From NCBI GenBank assembly GCA_029287105.1, contig JARFRT010000342.1, positions 1 through 5,916 on the forward strand: a stretch of DNA of 5,916 nt, given 5' to 3'. Numbering within the stretch: the stretch's first letter is position 1; each line of letters opens with the position of its first letter. The notes below the pieces were generated by a model. It was not told the DNA's origin. It ran no database searches and saw nothing but the letters and a program-made list of their open reading frames with translations. The stretch is from Akkermansiaceae bacterium. GTDB lineage: Bacteria; Verrucomicrobiota; Verrucomicrobiia; Verrucomicrobiales; Akkermansiaceae. Of the stretch, positions 1 through 5,916 are shown in pieces. The position numbers were made by a program, and so were the translations under genes.

Positions 1-761
1 AGAGTAAGCACCTTCGAATCTCCGGTGGAATTCACCCACACATAGACATCAGCAGAGGTGCCCGGATATTTGAACAACATGGAACCATCGCTGCCATAAC
101 CCAGGGATTGGGCTTTGGGGCCGACCTGGGTATTGGCCCAAGTCGCGTTATCAACAGGGATTGAGCCATCATTGTAGGTGGCTATACGTTGCACCGCGCC
201 GGTGAAAGTAACCCGGTACACACGGATTGCCATGGAATTACCACCACCATCATCAACTCGCTCCGTCGTGGCAATCACAATACTTCCGGAGCTTGTCGTG
301 ATTTTCGAGGTTTCCAGCACCTCCTTACCGAGGACATTGAGGTCGGTGGCAACCACATTGCCCGAGGCATCGACCCGGTAGAGCTTCAGATCCAATACGG
401 GGCGGTTCGGGTACGTGTCAAAATCGGCATAACGGTTATTCCAAACAATCAGTTCATTATTAGTGACATAGAGGGGCACGGCGAGCTCTGTGTTAGGTAC
501 TTGTCGGTAGTCACCCTCTTTATCACCCCATAACAGGACGCCGCTCAGGTCAACCATGACCCGTGAGCCGTCATCACCGAATTTGGCCACACTCAGGCTG
601 TTACCAAACGCAGTGAATGAATCAGAGATGGTCACGCTATCGTCGCGCAGGAAGGAGAGATGCTTGTGCTGCTCAACTTCGGGGATGACAAGCTGGGCCT
701 CGACCGCGGTGGGTAGCATTGCGAGTGTTATTGCCGCTAGGGCGGCTCCAATAGACTTCAT
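1..761 (-). CDS. Secreted beta-repeat protein, 3' end outside window
   Basis: The gene starts at the ATG at 759-761 and stays open for 253 codons to the window edge, so its C-terminus is missing. Residues 1-22 are a good Sec signal peptide: a short MKS n-region, a hydrophobic core rich in Ala, Leu and Ile, and a VEA cleavage site before Gln23. The rest is predicted beta-rich with loosely repeated units: KLYRVDASGNV (126-136), RVYRVTFTGAV (180-190) and VYVWVNSTG (239-247), spaced about 54-60 residues. Each is preceded by a Gly/Asp-rich turn such as FGDDGS or YGSDGS. This pattern suggests a beta-propeller or beta-solenoid-like exported protein; I recognise no enzyme motif and cannot name a family. 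The start was chosen because it places the signal peptide at the N-terminus. The same frame is open upstream to an ATG at 932, which would add 57 repeat-encoded residues. No Shine-Dalgarno sequence is visible before either start. A terminator upstream separates it from the protease gene. Confidence 0.75.
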   Translation of the reverse strand, partial: MKSIGAALAAITLAMLPTAVEAQLVIPEVEQHKHLSFLRDDSVTISDSFTAFGNSLSVAKFGDDGSRVMVDLSGVLLWGDKEGDYRQVPNTELAVPLYVTNNELIVWNNRYADFDTYPNRPVLDLKLYRVDASGNVVATDLNVLGKEVLETSKITTSSGSIVIATTERVDDGGGNSMAIRVYRVTFTGAVQRIATYNDGSIPVDNATWANTQVGPKAQSLGYGSDGSMLFKYPGTSADVYVWVNSTGDSKVLT

Positions 762-790
762 AGGTGTAGGTGTAGGTTTAGGTGTAGATT
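761..790. repeat. Hexamer tandem array at the start codon
   Basis: Five consecutive 6-bp units read on the plus strand as TAGGTG, TAGGTG, TAGGTT, TAGGTG and TAGATT. On the minus (coding) strand this is CACCTA-type sequence. The array touches the preferred start codon of the secreted protein gene and takes the place of any ribosome binding site. If the longer ORF is used, the units encode an alternating Thr-Pro stretch. The unit length is a multiple of three, so copy-number change would not shift the frame. Confidence 0.85.
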
Positions 791-798
791 GAGATGGA

Positions 799-875
799 GA
801 TCCAAGCGTGGAAAGTGGAGAACCAAGCGTGGAAAGTGGAGATCCAAGCGTGGAAAGTAGAGATCCAAGCGTGGA
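799..875. repeat. 21-bp tandem repeat array, 3.7 copies
   Basis: Direct repeats with unit GATCCAAGCGTGGAAAGTGGA lie at 799-819, 820-840 (one change, GAACC), 841-861 (one change, AGTAGA) and a partial copy at 862-875. There is no spacer, so this is a tandem array and not a CRISPR. On the minus strand each unit reads as a heptapeptide of the type STLGSPL, in frame with the secreted protein gene. It lies 38 bp upstream of the preferred ATG. Near-identity between copies suggests recent expansion. Confidence 0.92.
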
Positions 876-1003
876 TCGAGCCGTAGATTCAAGGGCAGGT
901 TCAGATTTAAGCATGGGCGTGATTGGCTTCATGAGTATCGACGCAAAGTTGAAAAGTTCAGCATGGGTTAGTGCGATACTGAATTATTCGACTGAGGAGG
1001 CAA

Positions 1004-1029
1004 GAAAAAAGGCGGCATTCCGGCTTATT
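1004..1029 (-). terminator. Probable intrinsic terminator of the protease gene
   Basis: On the minus strand AAGCCGG, loop AATG and CCGCCTT form a seven-position stem with one C-C mismatch (arms at 1009-1015 and 1020-1026). It runs straight into a T-rich tract (six T at 1010-1005, then CTT). It lies 55-80 bp after the protease stop codon. The stem is short and imperfect, so efficiency is uncertain, but position and orientation fit. Confidence 0.55.
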
Positions 1030-1049
1030 TCTCGATCATCGGGAGACAA

Positions 1050-1066
1050 CCGGGCGAGATGCCCGG
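1050..1066 (-). other. Perfect 6-bp hairpin downstream of the protease gene
   Basis: CCGGGC and GCCCGG arms (1050-1055 and 1061-1066) enclose a 5-nt loop, about 18 bp past the protease stop codon. No T-run follows on the minus strand, so it is not a classical terminator by itself. It could protect the mRNA 3' end or help the terminator further downstream. Confidence 0.5.
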
Positions 1067-1083
1067 ATCACCAGTCAAGCTCG

Positions 1084-4000
1084 CTAGGGTGCGGGCGGAG
1101 CTTCCGGGCCGCGCAGATTGAAGCGAAGCCTGAAAAACGCCTGGGGCACAGCCTTGAGAGTGCGCAGGTTATAGGTGATTCTCTCGTTAGTGATTGAGTC
1201 GACCGACACCGACAAGGCAAACCCATCCCATGGCGCCATGCCGTGCTTGCTTGCCACCTGGGTCCAGGTTACCACGTCGAGACTTTGTTCGATGATGTAA
1301 TCGATGTCCTGGGGCATATCCAGAGGCAAGGTGATCTTCATGGAGCCATTCGCCTGGGGGACCAGGGGCGTCTCCACGTTATGAACGGTCGGGTCGGTGC
1401 GCAGGGCGTGCTCAACAAAGTTAAGTAGCCCGTCGCCGTCCTTGTCACCTCCGGGAAGCAGGTCCAATCCGTATTGTTCGATAAAGGCGAGGTAGGGCGA
1501 GGCGATGATGCCGGCTTCAAAAACGGGGTCGATGAGGAACTGCGCTCCTTTTTTGGATTTGTTCAAGCCATGGATGGCGAGCACATTTTCACCGGCGACG
1601 AGGCTATCGCGAGCGGCAGCCCCGTTGAGATCAATCTCGTCAGGGATAACCACATCCGCGAACGACCTCAGTGTACCGGCTGTGCTATTCCACGCCAACG
1701 GTCCGGCGGGGACATTGCGGCGGGCCACCTCAACCCCATTGATGTAGGCGACAAAGCCGTCGTTGTATTTCATTTTCAGCATGAGCCCACTCACATAATT
1801 CATGGTGGGCAGGGAAAATGGAATGCGGATGAATGCCGAGGGTGACTTCCCCTTCATCGCCGCCTTCAAATTGCCACCCTCGCCGATCCAGATCAGATAA
1901 TCATCGTTACTGTTGAATCCCAGTCCGGTTTTCGCCATGGCCCAGGTTGAGTCATCAAAGGCTGGGGCGACCCATGCCATACCGAGGTCATTGGACAGTG
2001 GGATCGACCATCGCGCGGGTGTCCCTGAGGCGACCACCTTGCGGCTCTCAAAAACCGCCTTCACGGTCATCTCCTTGAAAGTGCGAATCTCGCCATCCGA
2101 GCTTTCCAAGGCAATCACATTGGGAAGGGAATCCTTAAAGGTGATTTCCGGGATGGATACTGTTGGATTGGCAATCGTCGCGGTCCCTGACAGCACCAGC
2201 CACTCGGTGGCAGGGATGGTCGCGGCAGGAATGCCGTCATCGACGGCACGCCCGTTGAGGGCACCCTCATGGGAGTAGTATTCCTCAGGTGAGGATATGG
2301 TAATGGCAGGCCCTCGGTTGGCGAACATCCGGGCATCACCGGGGGCTTCGACTGAGACCTGCATCTCGGTTTGACTCACCAACCCGTCGCTCGCCGCCGT
2401 GAAACGCAAGGTGTAGAGCCCGGGCTGGGTAAAGGTTGCCCGGGTCGTCAATGCGTCGGCAGGATCGAATTTCGCGACCCCGCCCGCGGGCCCTCCCACC
2501 TGCGTCCATACGCTCGTATGCCCCGTTCCTGCGACGGTAGCCCTCAGCACGAGGCCATTGCCGGCCAGGATACTCACGGCCTCGGGCACAGGATCCACAA
2601 TATCGATGATCAGTCCACCCAGTCCCTCGATATTTCCCGTGATCCCGTATTGGCCGAGGCTTCCATAATCGTTGAAACCGGAGGCATCCGGAGATCCGTC
2701 CGCGATGCCTTCAACATGAAAATAATAGACTCCCGGATCCAGAGTCTCGGTGATGGACGCCGTATAACCAGGAGCCTCACTGGTGCCAATGACATTGCCG
2801 GAATCATCATAGAGGCTTGCCTGGATATTCATATTCGTGGCGGCCGAAGTATTCAAAGCGGATAACGTGGTTACTCCTCCATTGGTCTGGAAGCTGAACA
2901 CATCCACATCATCCGTGGTGCTGATCACGCCCGTCACACTGACATCCCCTGCCCCGGCACCCCCTAACTGATGTGCCTCGGCATTGCTGTCGCCATAATC
3001 CTCCTCGCGATAGCCGAAGCCGTTGGTTTGCGTGCTGGAAATCATTGCCAGATCATCCTCGGTATTGGTGTTGTTGGTGTAGTTGCCTTCGCTCCAGTTG
3101 ACCACTGAGTGACCGTACGGGGCGCCCATGATCGGCCCCCAGGTGCCGTTGCCGGGGTGATATTCCTGAGCCCCCAAACCATCGTGCCGCAACCCGAAGG
3201 TATGTCCAACCTCATGAGAGACCGCTATCGCCCCGTCATTGACATCAAGAACGAACACCCAGCAGGGATCAACCGATCCGTCGTAAAAAGATTGCAGGTA
3301 AGCCACGCCTCCTGCGGAAGGTTCCGCATCCTTTGTAGGGGTGATAATCACATGCATGCGCCGGTTCACGGGTGCAGCATCGAAGACGGCTCGATCCGTG
3401 GTCACATTGAGATCAAACGGCCTCATGTCCTCCGAGACAATATCCCACATCTGGCGGATTTCAGCTTCGGAATGGCCGGACTCCTCGGCGTTGATGGTTG
3501 CTCCGTTCAGCCATCTTGTGCCGGAGACGACCTCACCGTCAAAATCGAGATAAACACAAGCCTCAGCCGAAGCCCGGCTATTAAGCAGCGGGACAATGGC
3601 GGATACTCCTGCGGCAGTAAAGGGCGCATCACTCATTGGCATCCCCACGCTCTCGTCGGTCACGCCGCTCGCGCAGATATAGTGCTGAAAGGGGATCTCC
3701 TGCAAGAGCCACTGGCCACCGCGGCCGGTAAATTTGTACACTTGGTTCTCACCGTTCTCGGTCAGGATCACATTCCCGATCACACCGCCCTGAGTATCTT
3801 CCAGCCAGTAGACCGACCCTTGCTGGCCAACGAGGCTCATGGTTATGGCCCTGCGCCCCTCGGCCGCGTCCTTGGTCACGGTTACCGTCCCGCGTAATTT
3901 CAACTCCTCACCGAAACTCAGTTCAAGTTGGTCGCCGGGTTTGGAGTCAACCACCCTGGCGGAGTGGTTCACGATCACCTGCTTCGCCTGGGAGAGTTGG

Positions 4001-4212
4001 TGATCTGCGTGGGCATGACCGCAATGATTAAGGGAGGCGCAGTCCCCCTGCGTTAGTCCCGCTTCCGCATGGAGCGCATCGGACGAAACTTGATCCGGCC
4101 TGTTCAAATTGACAGAGCAAACCACGCCCACTGCAGCGCAGAGAACCAGCAAACCCAACCCATACACACGTGATTTCGCACACCTCTCTTTAACATTGAT
4201 TAGTAAATTCAT
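1084..4212 (-). CDS. Exported multidomain metzincin metalloprotease (reprolysin-like)
   Basis: A complete 1042-residue ORF. Residues 18-33 form a hydrophobic export segment; C32 lacks a proper lipobox. Residues about 40-205 look like a propeptide. The catalytic domain (about 210-395) contains HEVGHTFGLRHD at 333-344, the HExxHxxGxxHD signature of metzincins: zinc ligands H333, H337 and H343, with general base E334. A Met-turn follows at GPIMG (M362). The order after that is a PPC-like beta domain (about 421-528), Ig/PKD-like domains (about 538-622 and 633-720), a jelly-roll carbohydrate-binding-like module (about 724-902), a calcium loop DKDGDG starting at D923, and a terminal beta domain (about 943-1031). 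These accessory parts are typical of large Verrucomicrobiota exoproteins. No PEP-CTERM or other sorting tail is visible. The likely role is zinc-dependent proteolysis outside the cytoplasm; the substrate is unknown. The start is firm: a stop lies 10 codons upstream and the next Met is residue 125. No Shine-Dalgarno sequence is seen. Confidence 0.9.
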   Translation of the reverse strand: MNLLINVKERCAKSRVYGLGLLVLCAAVGVVCSVNLNRPDQVSSDALHAEAGLTQGDCASLNHCGHAHADHQLSQAKQVIVNHSARVVDSKPGDQLELSFGEELKLRGTVTVTKDAAEGRRAITMSLVGQQGSVYWLEDTQGGVIGNVILTENGENQVYKFTGRGGQWLLQEIPFQHYICASGVTDESVGMPMSDAPFTAAGVSAIVPLLNSRASAEACVYLDFDGEVVSGTRWLNGATINAEESGHSEAEIRQMWDIVSEDMRPFDLNVTTDRAVFDAAPVNRRMHVIITPTKDAEPSAGGVAYLQSFYDGSVDPCWVFVLDVNDGAIAVSHEVGHTFGLRHDGLGAQEYHPGNGTWGPIMGAPYGHSVVNWSEGNYTNNTNTEDDLAMISSTQTNGFGYREEDYGDSNAEAHQLGGAGAGDVSVTGVISTTDDVDVFSFQTNGGVTTLSALNTSAATNMNIQASLYDDSGNVIGTSEAPGYTASITETLDPGVYYFHVEGIADGSPDASGFNDYGSLGQYGITGNIEGLGGLIIDIVDPVPEAVSILAGNGLVLRATVAGTGHTSVWTQVGGPAGGVAKFDPADALTTRATFTQPGLYTLRFTAASDGLVSQTEMQVSVEAPGDARMFANRGPAITISSPEEYYSHEGALNGRAVDDGIPAATIPATEWLVLSGTATIANPTVSIPEITFKDSLPNVIALESSDGEIRTFKEMTVKAVFESRKVVASGTPARWSIPLSNDLGMAWVAPAFDDSTWAMAKTGLGFNSNDDYLIWIGEGGNLKAAMKGKSPSAFIRIPFSLPTMNYVSGLMLKMKYNDGFVAYINGVEVARRNVPAGPLAWNSTAGTLRSFADVVIPDEIDLNGAAARDSLVAGENVLAIHGLNKSKKGAQFLIDPVFEAGIIASPYLAFIEQYGLDLLPGGDKDGDGLLNFVEHALRTDPTVHNVETPLVPQANGSMKITLPLDMPQDIDYIIEQSLDVVTWTQVASKHGMAPWDGFALSVSVDSITNERITYNLRTLKAVPQAFFRLRFNLRGPEAPPAP

Positions 4213-4215
4213 AAT

Positions 4216-4232
4216 AAGCCGTAGTATGGCTT
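4216..4232 (-). promoter_or_regulatory. Hairpin in the protease 5' leader
   Basis: On the minus strand AAGCC and GGCTT arms (4228-4232 and 4216-4220) enclose a 7-nt loop. The structure ends 3 nt before the protease ATG, where a ribosome binding site would normally sit, and no purine-rich Shine-Dalgarno sequence is present. It may affect initiation, but a 5-bp stem is weak. Confidence 0.35.
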
Positions 4233-4241
4233 TGAGGGTCT

Positions 4242-4250
4242 ATTTTACCA
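4242..4250 (-). promoter_or_regulatory. Candidate extended -10 promoter for the protease gene
   Basis: The minus strand reads TGGTAAAAT, matching the extended -10 form TGnTATAAT with one change. Transcription would start near 4235, giving a leader of roughly 20-25 nt. The hexamer 17 bp upstream (TTAGGG) is a poor -35 box. A perfect TTGACA lies at 4257-4262 but only 9 bp from the -10, too close to pair with it. Prediction from motif only. Confidence 0.35.
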
Positions 4251-4426
4251 TCATCATGTCAATCCCTAATTGTTAAAAGTCAGAGAAACACCAAAGCTGA
4301 AAAACCCGCGGGAGTCTTCGCCACCCCGACACCCAACAGAGGCGTTCATTCACCCTGCATCGGCTACAAGGCAAGGCCGCCAGAAGCGCCACAAAACACC
4401 CGCTCGGGTAATCCGTCAAAAGCTCC

Positions 4427-4444
4427 CAGGGCGACCAAGCTAGG
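4427..4444 (+). repeat. Left arm of long inverted repeat
   Basis: CAGGGCGACCAAGCTAGG is the reverse complement of 4652-4669 at 17 of 18 positions. The arms bracket 207 bp. The sequence just outside each arm is similar (CAAAAGCT at 4417-4424, CAAAAACT at 4670-4677), which might be a degenerate target duplication, though two extra bases (4425-4426) separate the left copy from its arm. Confidence 0.75.
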
Positions 4445-4651
4445 TATTTTTCAGACAGAATTGCCAGCATTTCACAGAATTAGGCTTCTCAATAGCGGGA
4501 GTTGGACAGGCAGGATGATCTTTGAAAGATATGTTGGGGCTGAACCAGCCTACTTCTTGAAAAAATTCTGTTCATTTTGCAAATTGCCTAAGGGCTATCT
4601 CCGCGAGCTCCGGTTCTGTCAAGCGCCTCAGGCATCAACTGCTCATCTCTC

Positions 4652-4669
4652 CCTAGCTCGGTCGCCCTG
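4652..4669 (-). repeat. Right arm of long inverted repeat
   Basis: Reads CCTAGCTCGGTCGCCCTG on the plus strand, pairing with 4427-4444 with one mismatch. It lies about 35 bp beyond the rho stop codon, so a rho read-through transcript would carry both arms and could fold into a long hairpin. The pair may be ends of a small non-autonomous element or two opposed copies of a dispersed repeat; no transposase is present. Confidence 0.75.
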
Positions 4670-4704
4670 CAAAAACTGCAGCTTGGGATCCTTGGCAGGC
4701 AGCC

Positions 4705-5916
4705 CTAACGCCCGATGGTCAGCCCGGCAAGCAACAGCTCTGCGTTTGTGCCGGTTTTAGACAAGTTCTTGAGCAAGGTTTCGATGGCTTCACCAATGGG
4801 CAGGGATGCAAGCTGACGGCGAATTTCCAGCACCTTGACCATCTCATCGGGATGGTAGAGTCGGTCATCATTGCGGGTGCCGCTCTGCGGGATGTGGATG
4901 GCGGGGTAGATCCGTTGCTCGGCGAGCTCGCGATCGAGTCTGACCTCCATGTTTCCGGTGCCCTTGAACTCCTCGAAAATGACGTCGTCCATCCTGCTTT
5001 CCGTCTCCACGAGGGCGGTCGCCAGGACAGTCAGGCTGCCGCCTTCCTCGCAGTTACGCGCGGCACCGAAGAATTTCCGGCTTTGCTGGAGGGCCGCCGG
5101 GCTGAGTCCGCCGGACCCGATGGGGCCGCCACTGCGTTGTGCGTTGTTGTGTCCGCGGGCGAGACGCGTAAGGCTGTCGAGCAGAAGGACCACGTCCTTA
5201 CCGAGTTCGACCAGGCGTTTGGCCCTTTCCATGACGAGTTCCGACACCTGGGCGTGACGTCTTGCGGGTTCGTCAAAGGTGGAACTGAAGACCTCGGCAT
5301 CGACTGTTTCCTCGAAATCCGTGACCTCCTCGGGTCGTTCGTCGAGCAGCAGGATAATCAACTCCACCTCGGGATGATTGAGTTGGATCGATTTGGCGAT
5401 CTGCTTGAGCATAATCGTCTTACCCCCGCGTGGCGGGGCCACAATCAGGCCGCGCTGGCCCTTGCCCAATGGCGCGATCAGGTCCAGGACACGGGGCGAC
5501 ATGCCGGTTTCCTGGTTTTCGAGAATGATGCGTTGATCGGGAAACATGGCGGTGAGCTGATCAAAACTTTTCGGTTTTTGGTACTCGCCAACCGGCATGC
5601 CCTCGACCTCGAGCACCTCGCTCGCGGAAATGTACTTGTCCCTTCCCTTGGGTCCCCGCAGACGGACCTTGATCTTCTGCCCGACGAGAAGGCCGTGTTC
5701 GCGGATGAGATGACCGCTCATATAGAGATCGTCCGGGGAAGTCTTGAAGCTCTTGGCCGGGTCACGCAGCATGGCGTAATTATCCTTCGCCTGCTCCATC
5801 ACCCCCTCCCCCTCGATAAGAACCCCCTCACGGGCATAATAGGATATCAAATCAAACACCAACTGGCTCTTGGATGCCCTGGCTGGGATTTTTACCGGCA
5901 GCGCCTCCAGCATCGA
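4705..5916 (-). CDS. rho: Transcription termination factor Rho, N-terminus outside window
   Basis: A hexameric RNA-dependent ATPase and helicase that ends transcription at Rho-dependent sites. Numbering from the first visible Met (5911-5913), 402 residues match Rho end to end. They cover the last part of the N-terminal helical domain (1-30), the OB-fold primary RNA-binding domain (about 31-110) and the RecA-type ATPase domain. Motifs seen: Walker A APPRGGKT (159-166), LLDERPEEVTDF (189-200), Walker B VVLLLDS (241-247), Q-loop (about 261-276), FFGAARN (281-287), EEFKGTGNME (314-323) and the R-loop SGTRND (344-349). Alignment from memory with E. coli Rho puts the first visible Met near its residue 17. 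The frame is open to the edge, so the true start probably lies outside. Unusual points are NYAMLR where most Rho proteins have G(F/Y)GFLR, Arg replacing the first Lys of the P-loop, and a Q-loop without the usual Lys/Arg. The C-terminus is complete. Confidence 0.97.
   Translation of the reverse strand, partial: SMLEALPVKIPARASKSQLVFDLISYYAREGVLIEGEGVMEQAKDNYAMLRDPAKSFKTSPDDLYMSGHLIREHGLLVGQKIKVRLRGPKGRDKYISASEVLEVEGMPVGEYQKPKSFDQLTAMFPDQRIILENQETGMSPRVLDLIAPLGKGQRGLIVAPPRGGKTIMLKQIAKSIQLNHPEVELIILLLDERPEEVTDFEETVDAEVFSSTFDEPARRHAQVSELVMERAKRLVELGKDVVLLLDSLTRLARGHNNAQRSGGPIGSGGLSPAALQQSRKFFGAARNCEEGGSLTVLATALVETESRMDDVIFEEFKGTGNMEVRLDRELAEQRIYPAIHIPQSGTRNDDRLYHPDEMVKVLEIRRQLASLPIGEAIETLLKNLSKTGTNAELLLAGLTIGR

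Larger units (their letters stand above)
4213..4704. other. Intergenic region between rho and the protease gene
   Basis: About 490 bp without a gene I can support. It contains the protease promoter candidate, an 18-bp inverted repeat, a perfect ATCTTT/AAAGAT inverted repeat (4518-4530), a GGCTG/CAGCC hairpin (4538-4550) and three copies of the octamer ACAGAATT (4455-4462, 4474-4481 and inverted at 4564-4571). A short hairpin ACCCGCTCGGGT (4398-4409) is followed on the minus strand by GTTTTGT and could be a weak terminator. I see no strong T-tracted terminator just after rho. The short ORFs here on both strands lack ribosome binding sites and recognisable domains. Confidence 0.6.

Noticed and set aside
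799..875. CRISPR array
   Set aside because: The repeats are directly abutting without unique spacers.
808..1197. Plus-strand ORF of 129 codons through the tandem array
   Set aside because: Its openness comes from the 21-bp repeats (period divisible by three). It overlaps the terminator and the 3' end of the protease gene and has no recognisable domain.
3109..3897. Plus-strand ORF of 262 codons antisense to the protease catalytic domain
   Set aside because: The opposite strand encodes a well-conserved metzincin domain. This ORF has no recognisable domain and looks like a shadow of a GC-rich gene.
4114..4125. Lipoprotein lipobox at C32 of the protease
   Set aside because: The residues before the Cys are VGVV, without the small residue expected at -1, so lipid attachment is unlikely.
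4257..4262. Perfect TTGACA as a -35 box
   Set aside because: The only nearby -10 is 9 bp away, and nothing resembling a -10 lies at 16-18 bp spacing.
4273..4470. Minus-strand ORF of 65 codons between rho and the protease gene
   Set aside because: It starts inside the inverted-repeat bracket and has an implausible Trp/Cys-rich composition, no ribosome binding site and no recognised family.
4671..4685. Terminator for rho formed by CTGCA/TGCAG around 4667-4681
   Set aside because: The T-run lies in the loop rather than after the stem, so it does not fit an intrinsic terminator.
4461..4760. Plus-strand ORF of 99 codons overlapping the end of rho
   Set aside because: It overlaps the conserved rho C-terminus and one inverted-repeat arm, has no clear ribosome binding site and has a low-complexity, Cys/Arg/Ser-rich composition typical of noncoding translation.

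Overview
The window looks like chromosomal DNA of a Verrucomicrobiota bacterium. This is inferred from the style of the secreted proteins: Ig-like and jelly-roll modules ending in a DxDxDGxxNxxE calcium loop plus a small beta domain, next to a Rho with a divergent RNA-binding sequence. No rRNA or other phylogenetic marker is present, so the assignment rests on protein architecture alone. All three supported genes lie on the minus strand.

Right end (4705-5916): the transcription terminator Rho, lacking only its N-terminus, which lies beyond the window. Then comes about 490 bp without a convincing gene (4213-4704). It holds an 18-bp inverted repeat with one mismatch, whose arms are about 210 bp apart (4427-4444 and 4652-4669), short hairpins, a 27-codon ORF of unclear status and a candidate extended -10 promoter for the next gene.

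Centre (1084-4212): a 1042-residue exported metzincin zinc metalloprotease. It has a signal/propeptide region, a reprolysin-like catalytic domain (HEVGHTFGLRHD plus a Met-turn), a PPC-like domain, two Ig/PKD-like domains, a jelly-roll module and a calcium-loop C-terminal module. A probable intrinsic terminator (1004-1029) follows it.

Left end: the first 253 residues of a secreted beta-repeat protein running off the window edge. Its start codon adjoins a 6-bp tandem array (761-790), which adjoins a 21-bp tandem array (799-875). The gene's reading frame stays open through both arrays up to an earlier ATG at 932. The true start, and whether the arrays are translated, are therefore the main open question.

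The protease and the secreted repeat protein are neighbours with extracytoplasmic destinations but appear to be separate transcription units. Rho is a housekeeping gene with no evident functional link to them. I see no mobile-element gene, CRISPR array, tRNA or rRNA. No new multi-gene system is evident. The most unusual items are the translatable repeat arrays and the inverted-repeat structure between rho and the protease gene.
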